A stretch of DNA of 64,000 bases from Rhizomys pruinosus (taxonomy: Eukaryota; Chordata; Mammalia; Rodentia; Spalacidae): positions 677,507-741,506 of the forward strand of contig VZQC01006716.1 of NCBI GenBank assembly GCA_009823505.1, given 5' to 3'. The position numbers and the translations under genes are program-made. Positions 29,829 to 40,869 of this stretch are shown here, piece by piece. The notes under the pieces are model-generated. The model saw nothing but the letters and a program-made list of their open reading frames with translations, searched no databases and had not been told where the DNA came from. Position 1 is the first letter of the stretch. The number at the start of each line of letters is the position of its first letter.

Positions 29829-32640
29829 TTGTCGGTGTATGTAGAGAAGCAAAAGCGGTCATCATAAAAAGTTTCACACTGGCAGCGTGGATAACGGTTT
29901 TGGTGTGCGTATGTAGACGCTTAGAACTGGGCCTATCAAGAAGCCCTAAGTGAGTCAGCACTTCCATCTGCCTCTGTCGCTCGAACTCGCTAGTGGTATT
30001 AAAAGCCGCATACTACGCCAGCATCCAGCCCTCGTACCGTGGATGCCTCTATGTGCCGCCATTACTTAACTGACCCTTCTTGAATTTTCAGTGTTATTGA
30101 GTGTATTGCTTTATGTCGATATATTTCATCAAGGAATATGCTAATGGGCCTGGCTCCTCGTAGTATACGATTAGCAAATGCCCTTGGAAGATCCAAGTAA
30201 GACAGATTAGGAGAGTTCCTCCTGGAACTAGAAGATGTACCCCACTTGGGTCAAATTAGGCCACACGCCACATTCGAGGAGGTGACTACTGAGTAACTCA
30301 ACTCTCTCAAGATGCCTCTGCAAGGAGGCATAGCCTCCAGCCAGTGCTTCTTCTAAACTGATTGTCTTTGTTATTGCCGCCCCCATCCCAACACACGCGT
30401 CCCAAGTATCTCTGATCTGCTTGTCAAGAATGAAATAAGAGTGTATTCTAGTCACAACCTTCCTTTTTTTTCGGTTTATTTCGAAGACATGGGGGTCTTG
30501 GTTCAAACCTGGTAAAGTACAGCTGTCCTGGGGTGGAGAGGACTGCACCTCTGTAGCACGCAGGCTGGCGCCTTGAACTCCAGCAGAGTGCATCCACTTA
30601 ACTTTGCTAAATGTGCCATCGCTGCCCGTCACCAAAGTGCTCAGATAAAGGCATGTGCCGGAGGCACCTAGGGTGCTGGTACATCCCCCGGGGCATAGAA
30701 CCAATTAAATCTTGATTAAGACATAATAATCTTATAAGAAGGACAAATGACACCTGCCATTAGTACTTCCTTGTGGTTTCTCCTTACAGACGCCCTAAGA
30801 GAGAAGGAAGGCCGGGCTGGCGGCAGTTCTGAACACTATTTTGTGAGGCCTTTCGCTTCCTCGGCAAGAGAGTGATTTTTCTGGAAGTTCTTAATTTTTG
30901 CTGTCCCACAGTTCCATTCTTGACATATATTCTCAGGATGGGACATACCCTGAAGCCTTCTTCTTTCCAACAGACCTAGAAAAACTGCAGAAGCAGAGAC
31001 TCTTCCCTATTACATCTCCAAGGGTTTAAGTTAAAATTCAACAGACTGACTTTCTGTGCTCTAGTAGGCCTGTTCTTTGGCGGAATGGGGAGAATCTCTG
31101 ATTATTTAAAAGTGTATAACCTGAAGTGGGGCGGATAGAGATGACTCAGTGGCTAAACTGCTTGCCACGCAAAGGGTGAGAACCAAGTTTTGATCCCCGG
31201 ATCCACATAATCAAGCCAGGTTGGGGCATGAGCTCGCCCGCGCTGTCTGCAATCTAAGTCCTCTAGAGGTGGAAATGTTGGATCCCTGGGCAAGCTGGCT
31301 AGACTTGCCCAAGCTATGAGCTTTGGGTTCAGTGAGAGAACTCTGCGCTCACTAAATCAATGTGGGATATTTGAGGAAGACACCCAGCATCATCGTCTGG
31401 TCTCCGGCAAGGACACACACATTGACATAGGTGCATGTATATTGCATACTCTGCACTCCACACGTAATCGATCAGCACAATGCCACGACACCCCACAGCA
31501 TATTACACATATAAATGCAAAAAAATGTACAGGAATTATATATTATAGAAGTATCTTATCTATAATCTAGGAATGAATTTAAGACAGCACCCTTAGGTAA
31601 GGACAGACAAAATCGAGTACCACATACATCATTAGGAAATAGAGGTTTTATAATTAAATGAACAGTAGTATTTCAGGGCTGAAGTCCTAGCTATAGTTTT
31701 ACATGGACGTGACATATGTAGAAAATCCATAAGTAATAATTTGTCCCCTAAAGTAATTTTATTTCCTTTTGGGAGTTCTATGGGATGGGGTGAAGTAAGT
31801 CCTGATGAAGAGTTTTCAAAACAGATGAAACATTTCCCCAAATATGTGTCACAGGTGCTTCAAACAAAGTTAACAGCATTTGGGGATTTTAAAATTGTAT
31901 AGAAACAAACAAACTTCCAGTAAGAGAGAGGATATCAACCACCCATTGTGCCCACTTTTGGAATATGCTCAGGGAAGCAGTCAGATGTTAAAACGGGTTT
32001 TCAGGAGCCATTGTGCAGGATTGGGTTTGATAGGAGAAGAACCAGTAGTCCCAGTTCTTAGTCATGAAAGCCAATCATCCAGAGGACTGCTTGGGATATG
32101 AGAGAGAACTTTCTCAAGAGGGTCCAGGGCAAATGGCTACAGGTTACAGACCCAATAAGGGTCGCAGACCAAAATCTTGGGACTGATCTACCAGTACAAT
32201 GTAAATGCCAGAAGTTTCCCTGGAGTACTGCTCTTTACTTTGCTCCTATGGTGGAGAAGCCAGAAAGTACCTCTGAGCACCCATGTTTCCTCTATTAAAA
32301 GAAATATTCAGAAGCCAGGGCATGGTGGTGCACACCTTTTATCTTATTTATTTATTTATTTATTTTATTTAATTTCTTTATTTTGTCTTTTTTGCGACAG
32401 GGTCTCCCTGTGCCCCAGCTGCCTGGAACTCACTCTGTAGACAGGCTGGCCTTGAACTCACAGGATCGCCTGCCTCTGCCTCCAAGTGCTTAGGATTAAA
32501 GGCGTCGTCCACCACGACCGGCAACTTGGGAGGCAGAGAGCAGGTGGATCTTGTGAGTTCAAGGCCAGCCTGGTCTACAGAGTGAGTACAGGACAGCTGG
32601 GACTACAGGGAGAACCCTTCTCCAAAAAAAAATAAAAAAA
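28029..32640 (+). other. Error-rich duplicate of 24172-27704 (probable assembly artefact)
   Basis: Same order and orientation as 24172-27704. Perfect blocks (29255-29510, 30969-31118, 31243-31339, 31871-32319) alternate with heavily corrupted, insertion-rich blocks. The offset between copies grows from about 4006 to 4819 bp. All repeats here are second copies: B4 near 31120-31440, B2/B1 traces at 29600-30700. Frames such as 30228-30704 (158 codons) lie in corrupted sequence and should not be annotated. Confidence 0.85.
32313..32637 (+). mobile_element. B1 host with inverted B1 inside, full target duplication
   Basis: B1 head 32313-32340, inverted (TTTA)n-B1 about 32341-32520, then B1 body 32523-32637. 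AAAAGAAATATTCAGA at 32297-32312 and 32638-32653 is the 16-bp target duplication of the host B1. Its left copy also occurs at 27478-27493 without a right partner. Confidence 0.85.
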
Positions 32641-32902
32641 AGAAATATTCAGACTAAAGAGGCAAAGGTCTTTGAGGGTTTCCCAGGACTGACTCAGGAG
32701 AGTCCCAGGACGAGCACCTTGAAAACTCTGTTTCTCTGGAGTTCTTCTAGACCTGCTTCAAGCAGCACAGGAGGATGGAAGAAGAGTCCGGCTTCCCTAA
32801 GTTCCACATTTCTAGAATTCCAGAGTCTGGATGATAGGTCTGTGTCTGGACTAAGCTCTAGAAATCAATGTCTTCAGCAGACCTTAGGATAGCACCTTTT
32901 TC

Positions 32903-33136
32903 TTTTTTTTTTTCAATTTTATTTATTTATCATTTTTATGGTGTATGGAGTGTTACTGTCTGCATGTAGGTTGGTGGCACCCATTTGTGAATGCTGAGGA
33001 GGTCAGAAGAAGGTTGTCGGATTCCCTGGACGGAGTTAAAATGGTTTTCGGCCACCATGTGGGTGCTGGGGAATGAACCCAGGTCCTCTGAAAGAGCAGT
33101 CAGCGCTCTTAACTGCTAGGCCATCTCTCCAGCCCC
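32903..33136 (-). mobile_element. B2 SINE
   Basis: Reverse B2 from TTTATTTATTTATCATTTTT to GCTAGGCCATCTCTCCAGCC. Several one-base indels (GTTACTGTCTGC, GGTGGCACCC, missing bases near CCCTGGACGG) suggest residual sequencing error here too. Confidence 0.9.
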
Positions 33137-33210
33137 AGCACTGTTTTTCTTGTGAGCAGCTCCTGTCTGTCCCCAAATGAAGACAAAGGAATGTTCCCTA
33201 GGAGAAGAGA

Positions 33211-33257
33211 GTTCTCTCTCTCTCTCTCCTCTCTTCTCTCTCTTTCTCTCTCTTTCT
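33211..33257 (+). repeat. (CT)n-rich repeat
   Basis: Imperfect CT/CTTT tract. Confidence 0.9.
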
Positions 33258-33533
33258 GGAAAAGATTGTAATCCTCCAAATATGGCAAGTCAGTGAGCAA
33301 TCCCTGAGTTAGCAGAAGCTGGAGCTACCATGGAATGGCCATATTCATGAGAGGACAGAGACAGCGGGGCCAAGATGTGCAGGGAAGGTCCTCTTCTAGT
33401 TTTGGCTTGACCATTCTGAACCTATGTAACTGCAGTTTTTCCAGAGTAGTTTTAAAGACAGGACCCTTGAGATTGGAACACCAGCTCAGTAAGCATGGCA
33501 GGGTTGTTTTTGTTTTTGTTTCCCTCTCCCCTT

Positions 33534-33938
33534 GTGCTGGATAGCTTTAGTGTCAACTTGATACACCTGGGTTGAGGGAGCCTCAATTAGGGAATTGCTC
33601 CATTGGAACTGGCCTGTGGCCACATTGTGAGTATTGTCTGATTGTCAAGCAGTGTGGGAGGCCCAGCGCCCACAATGAGTGGTGCCACCCTGGGCAGGTT
33701 GTTGTGTACCGAATAAGGAAGGCAGGCTGGCATGAGCCAGAAGAGCAAGCCAGTGAACAGCATTCCTCCATGGCCTGTGCTTCAGCTCCTGCCTCCAGGT
33801 TCCTGCCCTGAGTTCCTGCCTTGGGCTCCCTGAGTGATGAACTGTGACCCAGGAGATGTAAGCTGAATAAACCCTTTCCTCCCCAAGTTGGTGTTGGTCA
33901 GAATGTTTTGTCACAGCAATGGAAGACAGACTAGAACA
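33534..33938 (+). mobile_element. Rodent medium-copy repeat (URR1-like), copy 1
   Basis: GTGCTGGATAGCTTTAGTGT CAACTTGATACACC ... GGCCCAGCGCCCACAATGAG ... GAATAAACCCTTTCC ... TCACAGCAATGGAAGACAGA. I recognise this abundant rodent repeat; the name URR1 (a hAT-type nonautonomous transposon) is from memory and uncertain. Related copies lie at 35052 and 51636. Confidence 0.7.
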
Positions 33939-34748
33939 CCCCTGATATATTTTCAGCAGTTAACAATATTTGGTGTATATAGTAGGTGCTCAGTAAATCT
34001 TTGTGGGGTAAATACATTGAGGCTATTGGTAGAATTAATGGACACTTAAGCCCACCCTCAGACAGGATGTAATTATCACAGAAAGGAAACACAACATGCC
34101 AACTTGCTTAAGAGCATGTGTGCACACTTAGGTGGTTCCACAGTCCCCCATCTCAACACCGTGTAAAATGAGCCCTATTCATACTATGCAATGCACAATC
34201 ATTCTGTTTACACTTTCAAAAAGTTATCACTCACATATACAAAATATGATGAGAGATCATCCTCGATTATTAAGAATTTGAGGATGCTTTCTCTTTTTGC
34301 AACACTGCAGATGAAGAATGTAGAATTTAATAAAGTATAAAGTTAATGAGGCTTCTAACTCCTCTAGCCAGTCATTAGCTGCCAGGAAATGATTGCTGTT
34401 ACTTAATTATAAGATGAAACTAGCCATTGAGAAATGCTGAAAGAGATCTGATTGGTTATTACACCGGGGACTAATTCCACAGGCATCCCTCTACGTACCA
34501 ATTAAAGCTGCATCAGCCACAATAAAATGCTGCGTGCCGTTGGCCGGGTTCTATGTTGTCATTTTCAGATTAGAACAACAAAAGCAATTGCCATCTAGGG
34601 CACTTCCCAAGCTCCAAATGACTGTGAGGCTTTTTAATGTAGATGATGAGGTATCCTCTCACTAGTCTATTATTCCTCAGGAAATGTCCTGTATTCTCAT
34701 TTTGACCCCACGCAGCATAAGAGGTAGACTCAAAGATAAAAAGGCATC
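33939..34748. other. AT-rich SINE-free sequence, possible conserved element
   Basis: GTAGGTGCTCAGTAAATCTT at 33983 is an L2/MIR-type end. From about 34190 to 34740 there are no SINEs. ATTGG, CTAATTCC, CAATTAAAG and AACAACAAAAGCAATTG words are clustered at 34450-34595, typical of conserved noncoding elements. No coding frame. Confidence 0.4.
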
Positions 34749-34923
34749 TGTGGTAGTTTGCAAGAGAAATGTCCTCCACAGATACATGTAGTTGAAATAC
34801 CAGGTCCCCGGTTAATGGTGCTGTGTGTGGAGGTTATGGAACCTTTAGGAAGGAGAATCTTGCTGGAGGAAGTGTGTCACCGGAGAGTTTAGAGCCTCTC
34901 CCACTTCTAGTTGTCTCTCTCTC

Positions 34924-34924
<1 letters not shown>

Positions 34925-34982
<58 letters not shown>
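34925..34982 (+). repeat. (CT)n microsatellite
   Basis: About 27 nearly perfect CT units at the place where related repeat copies carry a short CT run. Confidence 0.96.
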
Positions 34983-34985
<3 letters not shown>

Positions 34986-35051
34986 TTTTTGTGCTTGGAT
35001 GGAAACTTGATTTCCCAGCCTCCTGCTTGAGCTACCTGCTGCCATGCCTCC

Positions 35052-35575
35052 TGTGCTGGATAGTTTTAGTGTCAACTTGACACTCCTGGGTTGAGGAGCC
35101 TCAACTGGGGAACTCCTCCTTTGGACTGGCCTGTGGCCATGTCTGTGGAGTATTTTCTTTATTGTTGAGTGATGTGGAAGGGCCCAGCCCACTGTGGGCA
35201 GTGCCACCCCTGTGCAGGTTGTTCTGTACTGTATAAGAAAGCAGGCTGAGGATGGGCCCGGGAAGCCAGTAAGCAGTGTTCCTCCATGGCCTGTGCTCAG
35301 CTCCTACCACCAGTTTCCTGCCCTGAGTTCCTACCTTGGGCTCCCTAAGTGATGAACTGTGACCTGGGAGGTGTAAAATGAATAAACCCTTTCCTGCCCA
35401 AGTTGGTATTGGCCAGGCCCCAGCTGGCTTAGAACTTGCTATGTAGATCAGGTTGGCCCTGAACTCATAGAGACCCGCCTGCCTTTACCTCCTGAGTGCT
35501 GGGATCAAAGGCATGCACCACCATGCTGGGCAGTCAGAGTGCTTTGTCACAGCAATTGAAGGCAAACTAGAATAC
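35052..35575 (+). mobile_element. URR1-like repeat, copy 2 (nested)
   Basis: GTGCTGGATAGTTTTAGTGT CAACTTGACACTCC ... GGCCCAGCCCACTGTGGGC ... TGAATAAACCCTTTCC, interrupted by a B1, then TCACAGCAATTGAAGGCAAA. It lies inside the 34749-35830 repeat and so is younger than it. Confidence 0.7.
35412..35535 (-). mobile_element. Tail-less B1 fragment
   Basis: Reverse B1 beginning abruptly at GGCCCCAGCTGGCTTAG, with no T tail or GAGACAGGG start, and ending ACCATGCTGGGCA. The host repeat continues on both sides (GGTATTGGCCA and GTCAGAGTG), so the fragment entered without a 3' tail or lost it. Confidence 0.8.
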
Positions 35576-35648
35576 TACTTCCCCTGCCATTATGGACTCT
35601 CCTTCTGGAACCATAAGCCCAAATAAACTCTTCTTCAAGTTGTCTTGG

Positions 35649-35790
35649 TGATGGTATTTTTTTTTTTTTTTTTTTTTGGTTTTTTCAAGATAGGGTCTCC
35701 CTATAGCCCCAGCTGCCCTGGAACTCACTCCGTAGACCAGGCTGGCCTTGAACTCACAAATTAAAGGCGTGCGCCACCACGCCTGGCTAA
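35649..35790 (-). mobile_element. B1 SINE with internal deletion
   Basis: T tail, TTTTTTCAAGATAGGG ... GAACTCACA joined directly to AATTAAAGGCGTGCGCC, missing about 35 bp. Target duplication GGTGATGGTATTTT on both sides. Confidence 0.93.
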
Positions 35791-35830
35791 GGTGATGGTA
35801 TTTTATCATAGCAATAAAAAGTAATAAATA

Positions 35831-36261
35831 CCACATCTAATAAATCATGATTTTCATGACTCTAAGGCAGAAAAATATCAAAAAGCTTTCCAAACGGTGA
35901 GTATATATAAAGTGTATATGTATTAAATTTTCATTCTGGTTTTAAGGGGATGATGAAAGGAGAAAACTGAGTACCAAGCAGGACCAGCAGTTGGTCAGTG
36001 CAGGTTCTAGTGCATGCAGCTTTTTTATAAAAAAGACCACTAAGGAGTTCTGAGAATCAAATTTCCAACTCTAGTCAACGTGTTATAATTTAATCAGTGC
36101 TATGCCAATCCTGAGTTGATGAAACATTGCCTGCTCTTCCTTTCTGGAGTCCCTCTTCCACTTGCCTGTGATTAAAAGAGATCTGACCAGTTGATACCAA
36201 GACCTGAAGCTCACAGGCTGCCTGGGATCTAATCCCAATACTGTCATTTAAATGACACGTG
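35831..36261. other. Unique sequence, no gene seen
   Basis: No recognised repeat or coding frame. Confidence 0.55.
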
Positions 36262-36425
36262 AAGGCCAGCGAAATGGCTCAGTGGGTAGAGGCACTGTGC
36301 ACAAGCCCGGCAACCTGAGTCTGATCTCTGAATCCCACAGGTGGCAGGGAAAAATGGATCCACACACATTCGGAGGCACGTTCGCATGCACTCAAACATA
36401 CATCACACATATTAACACACTATTA
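36262..36425 (+). mobile_element. tRNA-derived SINE, B2/B4 class
   Basis: AGGCCAGCGAAATGGCTCAG TGGGTAGAGGCAC ... AACCTGAGTCTGATCTCTG ... CACAGGTGGCAGGGA. Same family as 44511-44652. Subfamily not assigned. Confidence 0.75.
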
Positions 36426-36427
36426 AG

Positions 36428-36630
36428 TTAGGGAGTTGGGCCGATGGCTTAGTAGTTGGTACTCTACTTGCAGAGGACTTGAGTTTGGTTCCCAGCACCC
36501 ACACCGAGAGGCTCACAGCTTCCTATAACTCCAGCACCAAGGGGATCTGTTACCTTGGGGCTCCTTGGTCATATGTTCATGTGCACATACTTAGACCCAC
36601 ACACAAGTTAAAATAAAATTAAAAATAACT
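36428..36630 (+). mobile_element. B2/B3-type SINE
   Basis: AGTTGGGCCGATGGCTTAGT ... GGTTCCCAGCACCCACACCG ... ATAACTCCAGCACCAAGGGG and a TAAAATAAAATTAAAAATAA tail. Confidence 0.82.
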
Positions 36631-37439
36631 TAAAATTCTTAAGCTTGGTATGTGATATTTAAGTGAGAAGGAAAGAGGGGAAATTAATATTTTTTGCTAA
36701 TCATAGAGACACACCCCCAACTTAAGTACAAGATGTTTACAAAATTTCAATTATAAATCGATACCTGGAATTTAGAGGCAGTTATGTGACCTTATCAGAA
36801 AAGAATTGGGACAACTCCCACTGAAGGAATTGTGGAGATTAAAATGAGTAAACATGCCTTTAAACAGTATCCTAAGTGCTCCTAAAGGTGAGTTATTTTA
36901 TGGCCTCCTGTTGTATTCGAAGGGTGGAGCTGCAGGGAACAGACCCAAGAAACTAACGTGAAAGAGTAGATAGGGCAGTGTGGATAGACATCAAGGTGAT
37001 TCCAAGGAAACCTAAACATCCCCAGCCCCACAGTTTCCTAGGAATGTGGGTCAGTTTTAATTAACTGTTTAAAAGCCTGAAACTAAAGTCCCTCTAACAA
37101 TGCTGCTTATAGCCTGGCCTCATTACCAAACACTGGGCTGAAGTGAGGAGAGGAGCACAGGTGCGCACAAATCATGCACCCTTACCTCCATGTGGGAGCT
37201 CTCCTTCTCCCTTTATTTAAAAGCAGCTCAGCTTCATCTCACCCTTCCCAGCCCCCACCACCTTGCCATGGTCAGAGAGCTGTGTTCATCTCAGGGACCC
37301 TCCTCAGCAGCACTGGTCATGGCCAGGCCTTTATTCTTGAAATGCTTCTTTTAATTTCCACAATACTACATTCTTCTCAGCTCCCTGTTCCCTCTAGGTT
37401 GCTTTTGCTGAGTCCACCTATCTGCAGGCCAAGGTGCCA
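36631..37439. other. Unique sequence, no gene seen
   Basis: The left half is AT-rich. The right half becomes pyrimidine-rich as it approaches the L2 relic, whose left limit is vague. Confidence 0.5.
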
Positions 37440-38540
37440 GAGCTTGGTCTTCTTGTTTTCTCTCTTCCCTACTTACACTATCTCCTCAGACTAGTAATTC
37501 CAGTCTTAAGACCTTAAATATTACTTCCATGTAAACGACTGCCGACTTTGTCTCAGCTCTGTCACTCCCCTGGGTTCCACACTCTTAGATACAACTACCT
37601 ACCCAGTCTTCTGATGAGTTTATCAGATTATAGCTACATTGGAGCTCTTGATTCTTCACTTCCTGACCGCTCTCATTCCCCACCCCTCCTCTCTCCCTGA
37701 ACTTGCCTTCTCCAATTTGCTCTATCTTAACTCCAGGTTGGCTCCATTATCATCCAGACTGTTGATACGACCAGTGTTTCCAGTCTTCTTTCCCTTAATC
37801 CTGGGTTCAACTCACCTGCCCATCAGTTGATCTCGTCAGTCAAATCTCATCCTTCTAGCACCATCTCAGGACAGGCAACCATGGCTTCCCTGCATTATGA
37901 TAACTTTCCAAGTGGTTTTCCTCTCTGCTTCTACTCTTGGCCTCATACAATCTATTTCTCAAAAAGAAATCTCAGTATTATTTCACAGAAGCAGATCTGA
38001 TAAAATTATTCTCTTGCTTAAAGTCCTTGAAGGGCCTGGGGTTATATACTTGGAATATAATTCAACTCCTTTTCTGGTCCATGAGCCCCTACATGCTACG
38101 GCCACACACTTCCTGATCACTAAGCTTCAACCATCCTGGCTTCCTTCCATGTCTCTCAATATCTAAGGTTGTTTCCACACCTCAGCCCTGTGATTGACTT
38201 TCCTGGGTCAGGAGTTTCTCCATCTCCACATGGCTAATTTCTTTCATTATTCAGACTTCAGTTCAGTCACTGTTCTTCCCTAACCTCCCCACAAAAGTAG
38301 CTCACCCACCCTCTCTCTTTCTCAGGACCTCTATTTTATTCATACCTTTCTTACTACCTGAAGTTGTGTTCTTTATTTATTTATTCACTTGATTTCTGTT
38401 TGTCCCCCAATGAGAATGTAAGCTCCATGAAAATAAGCGTCTCTTGTCTCATTTACTACTGTTTTCCCCCTGGCTGCCCGACAGTGGGTGCTCCATCAAG
38501 ATCTCCTAAAGAGTTTATTGTCTGTAAGTATAGCAGCCTT
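37440..38540 (-). mobile_element. L2 LINE relic (reverse), long
   Basis: Reversed L2 signatures in order: TAAAGTCCTTGAAGGGCCTG, CTACATGCTACGGCCACACA, CAGACTTCAGTTCAGTCACT, TTATTTATTTATTCACTTGA and GAGAATGTAAGCTCCATGAA. It runs about 1.1 kb with no ORF. Three L2 relics in the window share this orientation. Confidence 0.8.
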
Positions 38541-38744
38541 TCCCACAGTATACATAATGACCCACTAGAATTCCAAAGCTAATCCAAACAATGCACCAAT
38601 AGCTCAGAAAGTGCTGGAATTGGGGGCAAATGAAAGCAGAGTACCTATCTGACTGAAGTCTACAGCGAAAATAAAAATAATGTTATAGTCTAGGTTCTCT
38701 GAGTCTTTTACAGTTTCTTCTCCAATTCAGGTCAAGAATCATTG

Positions 38745-38958
38745 AGAGGCTGGATTGATGGCTTAGCAGTGAAAAATGTTTGCTTTTGCAGAGGACCAGA
38801 GTTCAGTTCCTAGCACTCACAAAGGGCAGCTCACAACCACCCATAACTCCGACTCCAGGGGATCCCATTCTCTTTTGTGGCTTCTTCAGTCACATGCATA
38901 CACATACGCACATGCCCATAAATAAAAAGATAATGAATCTTTTTCTTAAAAAAAGCAT
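38745..38958 (+). mobile_element. B3-type SINE
   Basis: GAGGCTGGATTGATGGCTTA GC ... GTTCAGTTCCTAGCACTCAC ... ATAACTCCGACTCCAGGGGA and an A-rich tail. Confidence 0.82.
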
Positions 38959-39819
38959 TGAAGCTGATGGCAGAGGGGCCCACACAATCTTTTTTCTTCT
39001 TTTAGTTTCCTAGTCTAACAGAAAAAGAATCTTTCCACAGTGATTGACTGAAATAAACGATTACTTCTGTGCCCAGGTTTCTCTAACCCCTATGATCATT
39101 TTCTGATTTTGCCAAAGTCTGGCTCAAACAACTCAAAAGGCTTGATAGTCTACTCTTCCTTTGAAAGCCCACCTATAGAACTCCCCTCTGCAGTTTTTAA
39201 ATGTCAGTCCAAGTTGGTACAAGAGTCCACACCACAGCCAGATTTCAGCTTGATGGAAACAACAGATGGTGGAAGTGAACTTTGGTCCTAGCACCCTGCT
39301 GTTCCTTTTCCTGTTCTGTCTAACAACACTGTAAGCACTGTAGAGGGTGCAAAGAAGGACACTTTGATGGAAGATGGCCTACTCTGAGCTGGGCTGGAAC
39401 CATTTCTTTAGCATCATTTGGGGCAGGCCACTTAACTCCTCTAGGACAGCTTTCCCTGTCTATAAATGAGACCCTGCAATAGATGGGCTGTAGCCCTAAC
39501 TGTGCATGGTATGGAAATGTGTTGAAACATAAAATAATAGACTAATAATTTCGGCTCATTATGAATAGTGGAGTCCACTTGCCCAGAGGACCAGACTGAG
39601 CCCTATGTCATCGACTGCAATATCTAGAGAAGGTAGTTCCAGGAATTAGAGACTTCTAGTGATTCATATATATGTTGAAGACTCCATAATTCATATTTCC
39701 AGCAGAGGGCCAGCTCCTAACACCAGATCATAAAGTAAACTGCGTTGTCAGCATCTTTGCCTTGCGTTTATACTCACACGCAATTAAAAACGTTTAAGGC
39801 TTCACTCACCTGTCCCACT
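38959..39819. other. Unique sequence, no gene seen
   Basis: A possible MIR trace (GGCAGGCCACTTAACTCCTC near 39423). Nothing else is recognised. Confidence 0.45.
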
Positions 39820-40400
39820 TGTCATCTCCATCAGAGCTGAGGGATGGCCTACCTGCCTGGTACCAAAGCCTAATCCCCCAACTCCTCTCCTGCTCCCCTC
39901 ATGTGGTCTTACAGAAGACACTGTTGTTCCTACTTTCAAAATCGACCCAGAAGGCAGCTTGCTCTCTCCATTCCCACTGCATGTCAGCCTCCACTGCTAC
40001 CGGTCATCCCATCTCTCTTGTTACTGTTGCCAGAGCATCCTCATCAGAATCCTTGCTGCCGCCCTGGACTCTCACAGCCAGCGATTCTCCTAAAGCATGT
40101 GTCAGCCCTCTGCTCTGAACCTTGCAGTCTTCCATTTCACTGAGCAGAAGCTAGCTCTTAAGACACTCCAAAAGTCCCCCATGACCCACTCTTCCCAGCC
40201 GCCATGCTCTTGATCTGATCTACTCTGCTCCCCCCTGTGTCTGCCCTAGCTGTGGGACCTCCTTATTCTTTCAAACACAGCACGCTCCTGCCTAGGAGCC
40301 TTTGCACAGACAGATCCCTTTATTCCATCTCCAAAGCTGTCTCCACCTCTTCCCTTTTGGATTAAGGCATACCCTTGCCTCTCTATTCAAATTATAAGCT
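39820..40400 (-). mobile_element. L2 LINE relic (reverse)
   Basis: CAGCGATTCTCCTAAAGCAT ... ACTCCAAAAGTCCCCCATGA ... CACGCTCCTGCCTAGGAGCC TTTGCAC ... CTTCCCTTTTGGATTAAGGC. The CCTTTGCAC anchor and its neighbours fit reversed L2. Confidence 0.78.
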
Positions 40401-40711
40401 TTATGGGTAATCTTAAAGAGATTACTGATTTTCTTAGCTGTTGACTCTCATTCTACAATAACATTTTCCTGAAATCCCTGTCCCCTTCTTCATCAAGTAC
40501 AGAATACAAACAATGGAGAACACAATTCTGGACAGAATCTCTACCCAGAGCATATCTGGCTGGTATATCTATATGACTTGAAACTTCAGTTTCTTAGGAT
40601 ATCAGAACTAATTCAGTCACAAGACCCTAAGAAGTCACTGTTGAGTTGAACATTGGAGTTCTAGAAGGTGTGTCTAAGGCCAAGGTCTTTTTTAAAATTT
40701 AATTTTAATTA

Positions 40712-40867
40712 AAAAAATTTTTTTTGTTCTTTTTGAGACAGGGTCTCTCTGTAGCCCCAGCTGTCCTAGAACTCACTCTATAGACCAGGCTGGACTTGAA
40801 CTCACAAAGATCCACCTGCCTCTGCCTCCCGAGTGCTAGGATTAAAGGCGTGTGCCACCATGCCTGT
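40712..40867 (-). mobile_element. B1 SINE
   Basis: T tail, TGTTCTTTTTGAGACAGGG ... GTGTGCCACCATGCCTGTC. TTAATTTTTAAA-type repeats flank it. Confidence 0.92.
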
Positions 40868-40869
40868 CC

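Larger units (their letters stand above)
34749..35830 (+). mobile_element. Second rodent medium-copy repeat, split by two nested elements
   Basis: TGTGGTAGTTTGCAAGAGAA ATG ... GGAGGAAGTGTGTCACCGG ... GCTGCCATGCCTCCT, resuming after the inserted URR1-like copy as CTGCCATTATGGACTC ... CCCAAATAAACTCTTCTTCA ... TTATCATAGCAATAAAAAGT. It is a known type of rodent interspersed repeat whose name I cannot give. It holds a (CT)n tract at 34925-34982. Confidence 0.65.

Noticed and set aside
30228..30704. 158-codon reverse-strand frame
   Set aside because: It lies wholly in the corrupted duplicate, and the cleaner first copy has no matching frame.
28029..32640. Ancient segmental duplication with gene-conversion patches
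   Set aside because: Conversion could leave identical blocks, but not the strong excess of short insertions in the blocks between, nor the N exactly at the start.
33534..35575. LTR pair of an endogenous retrovirus (two similar 0.4-kb repeats about 1.5 kb apart)
   Set aside because: There is no internal gag/pol/env sequence, primer binding site or TG...CA ends. The second copy is nested in another repeat, so they are separate interspersed repeats.
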